A stretch of 64,000 nt of DNA. It comes from Myotis daubentonii (taxonomy: Eukaryota > Chordata > Mammalia > Chiroptera > Vespertilionidae). Location: the NCBI RefSeq assembly GCF_963259705.1, contig NC_081840.1, forward strand, positions 147,223,549-147,287,548, given 5' to 3'. Positions within the stretch are counted from its first letter, which is position 1. Each line of letters starts with the position of its first letter. Shown here piece by piece: positions 45,931 to 55,371 of this stretch. Under the pieces are notes generated by a model. The model saw nothing but the letters and a program-made list of their open reading frames with translations. It was not told the DNA's origin and did no database searches. A program made the translations under genes and the position numbers.

Positions 45931-46023
45931 TTATGTTAAATTTATAAAATGAACTATACTCAACAATGTGGAACAATCATAAAAATATAATGTTTAGTTA
46001 AAGAAACCAGATATCAAATAATA

Positions 46024-46707
46024 TCTAATCTAATAAAAGAGAAACATGCAAATTGACTACACCTCCACTATGCCCAAGCCATGCCCACCAGCCAATGAGA
46101 GCGACTATATGAAAATATTCAAATTAACCCAACCAAGATGGCAGCCGGCAGCCACAGAGCTGGAGCAAGCAGGAGGCTTGGTTGCCCTGGTGATGGAGGG
46201 AGCCAAGCTTCCTGCCTGCCCTGGCTGGCTATGGTCTCTGCCCAAGGCAACAAAGTTCAATTATAGAAGATAAATAAATCCCAGATACCTGCTTCCAGCC
46301 AGCCTCCACTGGGAGCTTGGGTGGCTGGGGGCAGTGGCCAGCCTGCAAACAGCCATCAGCCCCTCACCCAGGATGGCCACACCCTCATGGGGTGAGGTTC
46401 CCCGCTGGGGGTGCATAGCCAGCCTGCAAACAGCTCTCTGCCCACCACCCAGGCTGGCCAGGAACCCCAGCAGGGACCCCCACCCTGAAGGGGCTGTGGC
46501 CAGCCTGAAAACAGCCATCAGCCCCTCACATAGGCTGGCCAGGTACCCCAGGGGGGGACCCCTACCCTGAAGGGGCTGTGGCCAGCCTGCAAACAGCCTT
46601 CAGCCCCTCACCCAGGCTGGCCAGGCACCCCAGGGGGGACCCCCACCCTGATCCAGGACACCCTTCAGGGCAAACCAGCCGGCCCCCACCCATACACCAG
46701 GCCTCTA
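46024..46707 (+). mobile_element. Helitron unit A' of a second composite
   Basis: Starts TCTAATCTAATAAAAGAG after an A; ends ACACCAGGCCTCTA directly joined to TCCTATATAATAAAAG. It shares with 1922-2556 the 'ccaagatggcagccggcagcc' segment and the final 'accctgatccaggacacccttcagggcaaacc' segment, but has four instead of two ~85-bp internal blocks. Confidence 0.85.
46315..46660. repeat. ~85-bp tandem blocks within unit A'
   Basis: Four imperfect copies of a block reading 'gtggccagcctgcaaacagccatcagcccctcacccaggctggccagg' then 'caccccaggggggacccccaccctgaaggggct', starting near 46335, 46427, 46497 and 46578. Confidence 0.8.
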
Positions 46708-46790
46708 TCCTATATAATAAAAGGGTAATATGCAAATTGACCCTAACAGCAGAATGACTGGGAATGACTGGTCACTATGACACAAACTGA

Positions 46791-46804
46791 CCACCAGGGG
46801 GCAG
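46791..46804 (+). promoter_or_regulatory. CTCF-consensus-like site, forward member of an inverted pair
   Basis: CCACCAGGGGGCAG, 14 of 14 to the core consensus, within ACTGACCACC context. The pair geometry with 46821-46834 is convergent, spaced 16 bases. Confidence 0.5.
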
Positions 46805-46820
46805 ATGCCCAATGCAGGAG

Positions 46821-46834
46821 CTGCCCCCTGGTGG
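46821..46834 (-). promoter_or_regulatory. CTCF-consensus-like site, reverse member of an inverted pair
   Basis: CTGCCCCCTGGTGG on the plus strand, the exact reverse complement of the forward site. The two can also fold into a hairpin in single-stranded DNA, which may matter for rolling-circle transposition. Confidence 0.5.
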
Positions 46835-47165
46835 TCAATGGGCTCTTACAGGGGAGCTCTGCTCAGCCACAAGCCAGGCTGACAGCTGCCAGTACAGCGG
46901 TGGTGATCAGATCCTCTCTGCCTCCTCAGTAGCGCTAAGGATGTCCGACTGCAGCTTAGGCCTGCTCCCTGCTAGCAAGTGGACATCCCCCGAGGGCTCC
47001 CAGGCTTCCAGAGGGATGTCTGACTGCCAGCCTGGACCCAATCCCCCGGGGAGCGGGCCTAAGCCAGCAGGTGGTCATCCCCTGAGGGGTCCCAGACTGC
47101 GAGAGGGTATAGGCCAGGCTAAGGGACGCCCTGAGTGCACAAATTTTTGTGCATCGGGCCTCTAG

Positions 47166-48371
47166 TCTATATAATAAAAGCCCAGTGACCATTATGGCAG
47201 CACGGCCAGAATGACCTGTCGCTCTGATGCGCCAGCCACAGGGGCCGCCCCAGTGTTGCTGCAGAGCCTGAGGGCCCTGGGGCCAGTTGCACATCGCCAC
47301 CAAGGTGCCAGTAAAGAAGAATGCAAAGGTGGCCAGTGTGAGCATGCAGCTTGAGATGAAGGCTCTGTGGGACAAATTCAATCAGCTGGGCACCAAGATG
47401 ATGATCGTCACCAAGGCTGGCAGGTCAGGGCGCCCCTCTCTGCTGTGACCCTCCCCACATGGCGCCAGTCTCAGGCAGCAGGCTTTGGCTACATCCACGT
47501 GAGCGAGACTGAGAAGCGGCATGGGGGGCGCAGCCTGGTCACCTGCAAGCCAGATCCTTCGCTTTCCAAGTTCCGGCTCTAGCGACAGCCACCTGGCATG
47601 CCAGGCTGGAGGGTACTGCTCAGGGGTCCAGGAAGGCGAGAAGAAACTCTGTGGACCTGCCACCTGACCAGCAGCCCAAGACCCGGCACCTCCAGAAATG
47701 GACCAGCTCACAGCACACTAAGCTTGGGGGGAAGGCAGCCGCCTGTGAGGGGCCTTGCCACCAGTCAGCTCCCTGCGGATCCCACCTCAAAGGAAACTCC
47801 ATCTTTGACTCCTTAGTTCAGTCTATCCTGGCTAAAGAGGAGCAACTGGGCACATTTTAGGGGAGAATTAAGACTCTAAAACAGTGTGTTCTGTTCTGTG
47901 GAAATTGCTACCCAGTTGTCTTAGGCCTAAATTCCAGATGATTGTGGGCCCTGGCTCTGCCACTGGGGCCCCCGTCTTCCAATTGGCCTGTATTTGTTGT
48001 AAGGGCCCCAAGAGAAGAAGGAGAACAAGTTTTTTGATGCAATGGATTTGACCAACAGGCAATGGCCAGTGCCGGGCTGTGTCTAATGTACACGCAGAGA
48101 CACCAGCTCTGAGTCCGCCTGGCCAAAGGGAGCTCAGTGCCTGTTTGCGGAGCCTTCTGGTGATTTCTGTTTCCCTCCTGGGGCCCATGCTCAACTCCAG
48201 CTCAGTGGGCCTTCTCCAGTCCCTTCCCCCTGGCCAGCCCCGCCCCCGATCACCCTCCCCACCCCAGCCTCCCACGGCCCCTCCCCCCAGCCAGCCTGGC
48301 CCCATCAGCCCAGAGGGGGGCAGACTGGTCAGACCCAACCCATGCATGAATTCATGCACCGGGCCTCAATG
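47166..48371 (+). mobile_element. Helitron carrying captured T-box gene fragment
   Basis: 5' end TCTATATAATAAAAGCCCAG directly follows the CTAG of unit B'; 3' end is the hairpin ATGCATGAATTCATGCA, then CCGGGCCTCAATG and T (diverged CTAG). The ~1.2-kb interior is unlike the other Helitrons. 47305-47423 is a T-box exon fragment. 47470-48060 is further GC-rich, gene-like sequence that I cannot identify, and 48100-48350 is GC-rich Helitron 3' margin ('ccccgatcaccctcc', 'ccagcctggccccatcagccc'). Confidence 0.82.
47305..47423 (+). pseudogene. Captured exon fragment of a T-box gene (TBX1-like), ending at a splice donor
   Basis: Translation from 47305 gives [20 protein letters not shown] and continues through [20 protein letters not shown]. 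This is the N-terminal start of the T-box DNA-binding domain, the part where TBX1/TBX10-type proteins have [23 protein letters not shown]. Differences: two Glu-to-Lys changes and one extra Met codon (47398-47403). The match stops at GGCAG, where GT follows (47424-47425), the position of a natural exon end in T-box genes; what follows is non-coding. Genomic capture is therefore favoured over a processed transcript. It is not a functional transcription factor. The assignment to TBX1 rather than TBX10 rests on the KKNAKV upstream residues and is less sure. Confidence 0.8.
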
Positions 48372-48660
48372 TAATATATAATTCTATTTATATAAAGGTC
48401 AAAGAAGAGAAAATTAACTATATCATTTAGGGATACATTATTACATGACACTCTAAAAGAAACTCAAAGAGACAATTACTATCAAAGTAAGGACAGTGAG
48501 TGGTTCCCTTTGTGGCAGAAACATGGTAGTAATTGCACTGACAATGTTCTATTTCTTGTCCAAAATGATGGTTACACAGTTTACATTTTGTGATAGTTAA
48601 TTGAGCTATGCATTTGTTTCATACACTTGTCTATATATGTGTCATATTTAATAGGGGAAA

Positions 48661-49378
48661 AGGGCATTTAAGGAATGCAGTTATACAGAACAATCCAAAA
48701 AACCACCCTGGAGAGAACTTCTCTTTAGTCCATGACTGTGGGTTTATATTCTTAGGCTCATAATCTAGTGATAAGTCACAAGTGCATAAAATGTATTTAT
48801 AGAATAAGTAATCTACTTTCTTTCTATGTGACAAAATTTGACAAATTATATTTAAGTTACCTTTTACTGCACAGCCTCTTACTGCATGGCATCACTTTAT
48901 CATTACATACAGCTCTGCCTAACACTCCTCAATTCTCTTCATCACTAAATTTGCATCAATATCTGAAGTGGCTATTGTTTTTGCAATGTTATAAGACATG
49001 TTTCATGAAGCTTATTTTCAAAACTCCCTAATGACCTAATAGCTGTTTTATTCATTCTCATGCCCATGAAACTCTCCTATAATGCTTTCTTAAAGGTCAT
49101 TATAGCCATTGCCTCTAAATACAATTGCTCTCTTTTTGTATTTCTCATATTCAATCTCTCTGCTTAAGGCAATATTTTTTTCATCTCGTTTTCAAAGCAT
49201 AAAACAAATTATGCCTCTATTATACTTAAACTCTAACAGCTTCCCTACAGAACAAAGAACAAATTTTAAATGTTCAAGCCCCTCCAGAATACAAGTTCCA
49301 AACTTTCTCCCAACCTCATTTTCAAGAAAACTATACTGTCTCTCATAAATCCATTCCACCAGGAAGAGAGAGAAAGAT

Positions 49379-49418
<40 letters not shown>

Positions 49419-49600
49419 CACACATTATTCTCTAATGCACACTTCACTTACCTTACATAGACATGTGCTCAAACTTATTGTGTCTGTAATATATAAAACA
49501 AAACCAGCACCAAAAAATGAAAATGAAATCAAATCTCATTTATAAGCCTAGATACAAAATAAAAAATATATTAACCAATTTAAAGAAGTTAGTTTTAATC
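48661..49600. other. Unassigned sequence with (CA)n
   Basis: (CA)n at 49380-49418. The remainder is AT-rich with pyrimidine-rich phrases; no element ends or coding motifs recognised. Confidence 0.4.
49380..49418. repeat. (CA)n microsatellite
   Basis: About 19 CA repeats. Confidence 0.95.
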
Positions 49601-49629
49601 AAAGAAAATGAGGAACATTCATGGGAAAG

Positions 49630-50075
49630 TGTGGAGAGCGGCTACAGTGTTTGGACAGGTTCAAGCCTTGGACTAATGAGAGGGCACGGTCCTCTTGTGG
49701 CAGAGCCATGTGCAAGTCCCAGCTTGGAGGGCAAAGCCCTCCCAGCACAATTATAGCCAAAGGCTGTAGTTGTAAGCTTGACCTATGGCCTTAACTTGTA
49801 GTCCCATGTGGCTAAGTGCAGCAAGTAAACAAAGCATGATCAGGTGCATGTAATTGAGTAGATTTGAAACCCGTGAGAATTAAACATCTTGACCACGCCC
49901 TTATTTTATCTCATGGAATCTGGCTATAAAATAGACTCGGCTTGCAGGCTGTGGTGCTGTCTCTCCATCAGAGAGGGCAGCGTCCCGCCTACCCTCAGCT
50001 TTATTCTCTTGTCTGTCTTCTCCATCCTTCACTGCCCCCTCTCAGGTTCACCTATGGCTGCACCAGCGCAGCACA
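49630..50075 (+). mobile_element. Candidate solo LTR (endogenous retrovirus, possibly class II-like)
   Basis: Starts TGTGGAGAGCGGC and ends near GCAGCACA, about 446 bp. A TATA-like TATAAAATAG lies at about 49924, followed by CT-rich R/U5-like text ('gctttattctcttgtctgtcttc'). Flanks GGAAAG / AGAAAA match at only 4 of 6 positions. There is no gag/pol/env on either side. It could also be another LTR-like repeat. Confidence 0.5.
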
Positions 50076-50091
50076 AGAAAATATATTCATA

Positions 50092-50421
50092 TTAGAGGCC
50101 CAGTGCATGAAATTTGTGCACTTGGGGGGTGGGGGCGGGGTTCCCTCAGCCCAGCCAGTGCCCTCTCACAGTCTGGGAGCCTTCGGAGGATGTCCAACTG
50201 ACAGCTTAGTACTGCCGAGGAGGCAGGAGAGGCTCCCATCACTGCTGTACTCACCAACCATAAGCCTGGCTTCTGGATGAGTGGCGCTCCCCCTGTGGAA
50301 GTGCACTGACCACCAGGGGGCAGCTCCTGCATTTAGCTGCCCCTGGTGGTCAGTGTGTGTCATAGCAACCAGTCGTTCTGCCATTTGGTCAATTTGCATA
50401 TTAGCCTTTTATTATATAGGA
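50092..50421 (-). mobile_element. Short HeliBat Helitron
   Basis: Antisense ends TTAGAGGCCCAGTGCATG... and ...TTTTATTATATAGGA, flanks A (50091) and T (50422). The terminal CTAG has become TTAG-side on this strand. The inverted CTCF-like pair is present (50310-50323 perfect; 50337-50349 one base short). Confidence 0.9.
50310..50323 (+). promoter_or_regulatory. CTCF-consensus-like site in Helitron
   Basis: CCACCAGGGGGCAG, 14 of 14 to the core; its inverted partner CTGCCCCTGGTGG at 50337-50349 lacks one base of the G-run. Confidence 0.45.
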
Positions 50422-50603
50422 TAATTCACAACTACAGCAAAAGAGAACACTAACATTTAAGTCCATGACAACTATATTACCAATGGAATAAAAATACACA
50501 AAAATAATGTTATAAATATTTGAAATGAAAAGACAAACTATAATTATAGCTACTATAAGATGGCTAGATATAAGACCAAAATACAAATGTCAATCCCTTT
50601 CTT

Positions 50604-50712
50604 TTATTCTTTTTTTCCATTTAAATGTCTTCTTTTTTTACTTTATTTTCTAAAGTTTTACATATGTCTCCTTTTTCCCCAATTGACCCCCCCATCCCCT
50701 CCCACCACCAAT
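50604..50712 (-). mobile_element. 5'-truncated L1 3' end
   Basis: 'actttattttctaaagttttacatatgtctcctttttccccaattgacc' is the antisense L1 tail. Flanking CAATCCCTTTCTT (50591-50603) / CAATCACTTTCTT (50713-50725) is a 13-bp duplication with one mismatch. Confidence 0.85.
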
Positions 50713-50725
50713 CAATCACTTTCTT

Positions 50726-51630
50726 ATAAGCCAGCAATAAACACTCTTAAAATTTAATGAAGAAAAGTTTGTTCACAACAGCAACCAAAAACTCCAAAAT
50801 ATATAAGGAAAACTTTTTTTAAAAAGTTTGCAATACGTATAAAAAAAACGTAACATTTTACAGAAGTCTGTAAAATCTTTTAGAGAAGAGTTCAATATCT
50901 GCTATATCATGCTCCTAGAGAAACTCGATAATTTTTAAAATGACAATTCTTTCTAACATAATAATATTAAAGATCTCAATCAAAATAGTAATGTGATATT
51001 TTATGAGACTTAAAAACTGGTTCTTAAGTTATGTAAAAAGGGAATTAAGTAATAATAACTAAGAAAAAATAATTACAAAGTAGATGAGAGGCTGCTTTAG
51101 ATTACATACTTCAAAGACAGTGCATTAAATTCAGTGTAACAGAATATAAATCATAAAAATAATCCATGTCTATACAGGAATTAGGTATATAAACAACACA
51201 AAACATAAAAACATAAGTCATAAGGGAAAGATAAAGTTGACTGTCTTAAGTTCTCCAGGGAAAGAGAAAGCATAAGCAAAACTGAATGGCAAGAAACTTA
51301 ATGAGAAAAAATAATTGCAACACAAATACAGACTTAACTACCCATAATTTTTAAAAGCTTCCCCAAATCAATAAAAAATATCAGCCAATTTTAAAATGAA
51401 CAAACTGCATGCAGAGGCAATTACAATTTCTAAAATGAAAGATGTATCATTAAAGCAATTAAAATTTCTACCAGTGTATCTTTCAACAGCTGTTATGTAA
51501 TGGGAAATGAATGCACTATACTTATATAAAGCTATCCATATTAATCTTAGTAAATGTTAAACCCAGCTTGTTACTTTAACCTGATTTTTCTTTCAAAACT
51601 AGAGCTTGCATATTAAAATATACTTTACAA
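50726..51630. other. Unassigned A-rich sequence
   Basis: Possibly old L1 ORF2-like in part (50760-51120 has A-rich sense-like text), but no convincing match. Confidence 0.35.
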
Positions 51631-51639
51631 TTCAGGAGT

Positions 51640-51990
51640 TTGAACCTAAGGAGCAGCCTGATCTTCTAGGCCCTGGCTAACACCAACCGCCAGACACAGG
51701 AATTCAACCGAATGGCCAACTCAAGGACACTGACCATGGGAACCCATATGGGGACTGGGAAGGACACTGGCTGCACATCCACAGCCCCGCCCGCTGGTCT
51801 CTTTGTTCTGCTTTCCTTCTCCATCCTTATAAAAACCTCCACCTGCACTGAAACTTTAAGAGGGATTTTTGAGGACTTCTTCTCAAGATGCCAGCACTGA
51901 AATAAACCTCTTTCCTTTTTCACTAGCACCTGTCTCACAAGTTTGGCTTTCATTGCACAGGCAGCTGAACCTGGGTTTGTTTGGTTACAG
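51640..51990 (+). mobile_element. Candidate retroviral LTR (class I-like)
   Basis: Promoter-to-polyadenylation layout: TATAAAAAC near 51829, then 'gatgccagcactgaaataaacctctttcc' with AATAAA near 51901, then a U5-like segment ending 'ggtttgtttggttaca'. The 5' boundary and target duplication were not found, so boundaries are approximate. Confidence 0.5.
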
Positions 51991-51999
51991 TTATATTAT

Positions 52000-52495
52000 A
52001 ACCCAGATTATTATTTCAGGTTTTTCAAAATATTATCAATAAGACCAAAAATGTGAGAGATCTGTTTTTTTGAAAAATTAAAAGCAGTAAGTTTGGATAT
52101 ACTTAAATTTTAGGTGTGCATTTAAATTTTAAACTTAAAAAACATGTGTATGAAAATGAGAAATGGACAATTAATATCAATAGTCAATTCTGCAGGTATA
52201 GTGGTTTACCTATTGAAAGCCAGAAGAATTAATATTTGTCAAGATGTATAATCCCTTAAATAAACAAAAAACAAAAAATGCCTGATTTAGTTTTAAATTA
52301 AAAGTGTTTTGTGATTAATACACTAATAATTTAATAATCAAAGTTTAAGGAAAGATACTCAAAGATGAGAGAAGATTCTTTGCACATCAATGGGTTAAAC
52401 ATTTTTAGCAAAATGGCAGGCACAATTAGCAGGCACATTCTCACTAAAACCATCCTTCAGAACTTAAGATCTTTCATGGTGCCACTATGATGATT
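52000..52495. other. Unassigned AT-rich sequence
   Basis: No feature recognised. Confidence 0.4.
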
Positions 52496-52511
52496 TAAAA
52501 TGACAAAGACC

Positions 52512-52714
52512 GCCGAAACCGGTTTGGTTCAGTGGATAGAGCGTCTGCCTGCGGACTGAAAGGTCCCAGGTTGGATTCCGGTCAAGGGCATGTACCTGGG
52601 TTGCGGGCACGTCCCCGGTGGGGGATGTGCAGGAGGCGGCTGATTGATGTTTCTGACTCTCTCTCTCTCTCCCTTCCTCTCTGTAAAAAAATCAATAAAA
52701 TATACTTGAAAAAA
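52512..52714 (+). mobile_element. Young Ves SINE
   Basis: 'gccgaaaccggtttggttcagtggatagagcgtctgcctgcgg' head, GGTTGGATTCC box B variant, full body with an internal loss after 'gattgatgtttc', A-rich tail. Flank AAAATGACA on both sides. Confidence 0.93.
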
Positions 52715-52731
52715 AAAATGACAGACTATAC

Positions 52732-52966
52732 CAGTGATGGCGAACCTTTTGAGCTCAGCGTGTCAGCATTTTGAAAAACCCTAACTTAACTCTGGTGCTG
52801 TGTCACATATAGAAATTTTTTTATATTTTCAACCATAGTAAAACAAAGATTTATATCTTTGATATTTATTTTATATATTTAAATGCCATTTAACAAAGAA
52901 AAATCAACCAAAAAAATGAGTTCGCGTGTCACCTCTGACACGCGTGTCATAGGTTCGTCATCACTG
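52732..52966. mobile_element. Non-autonomous hAT element
   Basis: Ends CAGTGATGGCGAACCT and AGGTTCGTCATCACTG; perfect 8-bp duplication GACTATAC (52724-52731 / 52967-52974). Subterminal 'gcgtgtca' is repeated at both ends. It landed immediately beside the SINE's right flank. Confidence 0.92.
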
Positions 52967-53078
52967 GACTATACCAATTCTCATACAAGATGTTTCTGGA
53001 AAATAACATATTTTTACATTGTTCCTTATCTGATTTCCATATAAAATTAGTTTTCCTAGTATACAAATATTAGGAGAG

Positions 53079-53270
53079 CCTGGCCAGTGTGGCTCCGTCG
53101 TTGAGCATTGACCCACGGTTTAATTCCCAGTTAGGGCACATGCCCGGCTTTGGGGCTCAATCCGCAGTAAGGGGCATGCAGGAAGCCGCCATTAGATGAT
53201 TCTTTCTCATCATTGATGTTTCTCTCTCCTCTCCCTTCTTCTCTCTGATATCAATTAAAAACCATATTTG

Positions 53271-53318
<48 letters not shown>
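53079..53318 (+). mobile_element. Diverged Ves-related SINE with (TA)n tail
   Basis: 'cctggccagtgtggctccgtcgttgagcattgacc' head, 'ggcacatgcccgg' body, 'tctctcctctcccttc', then an A-rich end expanded into (TA)n (53272-53320). Perfect duplication ATATTAGGAGAG (53067-53078 / 53319-53330). Confidence 0.9.
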
Positions 53319-53325
<7 letters not shown>

Positions 53326-53330
53326 GAGAG

Positions 53331-54153
53331 TTTCAGGAAAATTCTGATCAAAAGACTTAAAGGCTTCAGAGGATAAGCAAAAATCATGTCAAACCCAAAT
53401 GAAATAATTTAAATTAGGAGTGGTGGGGAAGAATTCAACCATTTTAACATTTAGAGTTTCTTAGGGATTGTCATTATAGTCACTAACATACTATGAATTT
53501 TTTAAAGGATATTTATTGAAAAGACCAAGCATGAAATGTCTATGTGCTTTGAGCCACTGTACCCAGCTTTGTCTTGCCTTTTACCCTATCAAAATGTAAA
53601 CTCAACTAGACTCTTTCCCAATGGCAAATGTTTTTAGGCAACTTGTAAATAATCATACTAAGTTTGTGGAGGCTGTATCTAAGAATTAAGTTGAACAAAG
53701 GAAGTATATAAAGGGATGTCTAGAAAAGAAGTAATTGACAAAATGAACAGAAAATAAATCATTAGTTACTCTTCCTTCAACCAATATTTATTGAGTGTGG
53801 GTCCTATGCCCAGAACTGTTTGAGAGATAAACTATGTGAATGAGGCTCAGCCTTTTTCTCCTTCTTTTTTCACAGTAATGAATAAATCACACTCCTTTTA
53901 TTAAATTATTTAATAAATAATTACTGAATACTTACTAGGCTTCTGGCATTATTGCTTAGTTGCAGGAGATACAATGGCAATAAAATTACAAAGTCCCCAT
54001 TAATATGAAACTTGAGTTTCATAAGGGAGCCAGGGTGTATACAGATCCTTCCTAGAAGATGATAAACACTAGAAAAACATTAGCTTCTTTTTTTCCTTTT
54101 TAAATTTTTTTTTTCTTAAAAGTATGCCATGTGCAAAACCCTTCAAAACTATT
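53331..54153. other. Mostly unassigned; faint old-repeat phrases
   Basis: 53775-53850 and 53925-54030 carry 'caatatttattgagtg' and 'tactgaatacttactaggcttctggcatt' phrases of old L2/MIR-type repeats. Confidence 0.4.
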
Positions 54154-54169
54154 AAAATGAAATGGGCTT

Positions 54170-54370
54170 GCCCTAGCCAGTTTGGCTCAGTGGATAGAGT
54201 GTCGGCCTGCAAACTGATAGGTTCCAGGTTCGATTCCAGTCAAGTGCATGTACCTTGGTTGCGGGCACTTCCCCAGTGGGAGGTGTGCAGGAGGCAGCTG
54301 ATTGATGCTTCTAACTCTCTATCCCTCTCCCTACCTCTCTGTAAAAATTCAATAAAAACATATTTTTTAA
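54170..54370 (+). mobile_element. Ves SINE
   Basis: Box A TGGCTCAGTGG, box B GGTTCGATTCC, full body. Perfect 16-bp duplication AAAATGAAATGGGCTT (54154-54169 / 54371-54386). Confidence 0.95.
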
Positions 54371-54491
54371 AAAATGAAATGGGCTTATTGGAAAGTCTCC
54401 AGAATTTCCTGCAGCAAGTGAGGAAGGCAATGTGCATTTGCACTTACAGTCATAGCTCCCCTGAATGGCTCCCTTTTGCTTGGTTCTAGTA

Positions 54492-54705
54492 CAGGGGTGG
54501 GCAAACTTTTTGACTCGAGGGCCACAATGGGTTCTTAAAATGGACCGGAGGGCCAGAACAAAAGCATGGATGGAGTGTTTGTGTGAACTAATATAAATTC
54601 AAAGTAAACATCATTACATAAAAGGGCACGGTCTTTTTTTTCAATAGTTTTATTCATTTCAAACGGGCCGGATCTGGCCCTCGGGCCGTAGTTTGCCCAC
54701 GGCTG
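54492..54705 (+). mobile_element. hAT MITE, second copy
   Basis: CAGGGGTGGGCAAACTTT ... AGTTTGCCCACGGCTG, same family and orientation as 26929-27147. The 8-bp flanks TTCTAGTA / TATCTGAT do not match well, which suggests flank mutation or loss. Confidence 0.87.
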
Positions 54706-54713
54706 TATCTGAT

Positions 54714-55333
54714 AGCCTCGGCACCCTCACACAATGCCATTCAGCCAGTGCATGTGGAATAAATATTTCTTGAATTTAATCAAACAACAGCTATTTGAAG
54801 ATAAGGTCCTCGTCTATATTAGTTACAGTGGCATGACAAGGACGATGACAAGACTAGTTGGTTAAAGAGAATAGAAGGGATTAGAACAGGCTGCTTTGCT
54901 GATGATAGGGAACAATGGATGATATGGGCGAAATGGAAGATAACCAAGGAATAAACAAACAATGCCAGGAAATAGATAATTGTCCAATATTTCAACTTAC
55001 TAACTTCACCCAATTACTTCTAGTTTAACGTTACTCATGGTCCCAGAATGCAATATCCTTTTCCAAGTGACCATGTCTCCCAAGAGTCACAGAGGAATCT
55101 GAACAAAATTGGGTCGATCCAATTCCCCTGAAACTTTTGAACTGTGGAAAGCTGAGTTAAGGATGACAGAGAATCAGAGCCAAAGGTTGCACCAACACTG
55201 GCAAAAGCCCCATGCAAACTGGAACAATGAAGAGAGACAATCAATGAACAAGTCTGTGCATACAGCAGAGGACAGAGCAGACATGCAGAGAGAAGCAGAG
55301 ATGAAAACCCAGAGAGAGAGGGAGGAGCAAAGA

Positions 55334-55371
<38 letters not shown>

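Larger units (their letters stand above)
46708..47165 (+). mobile_element. Helitron unit B' (short HeliBat type)
   Basis: TCCTATATAATAAAAGGG to ...GGGCCTCTAG (CTAG 47162-47165). Body as in 42312-42766 on the other strand: 'ggcagacatccctctgg'-type and 'tcgggggatgtccacttg'-type segments. It contains a perfect inverted pair of CTCF-like sites forming a stem with a 16-base loop (46791-46834). Confidence 0.9.
43995..48660 (+). mobile_element. Old L1M split by three Helitron insertions
   Basis: Ancient L1 pieces are 43995-44575 ('gtttattaaatacaactccaagg', 'ggatatccaaatggtcaataaacatg'), 45462-45500 ('atagcagcactacgtccatc'), 45931-46023 ('aactatactcaacaatgtggaacaatc') and 48372-48660 ('tggttccctttgtggcag', 'caatgttctatttcttgtcc', 'ttgagctatgcatttgtttcatacacttg'). 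In that order they form the ORF2 3' part and 3' UTR of one element. Helitrons occupy the gaps. Confidence 0.7.

Noticed and set aside
47305..47423. Functional host T-box gene
   Set aside because: Only one partial exon, with an extra codon and altered conserved residues, enclosed by Helitron ends; no further exons in the window.
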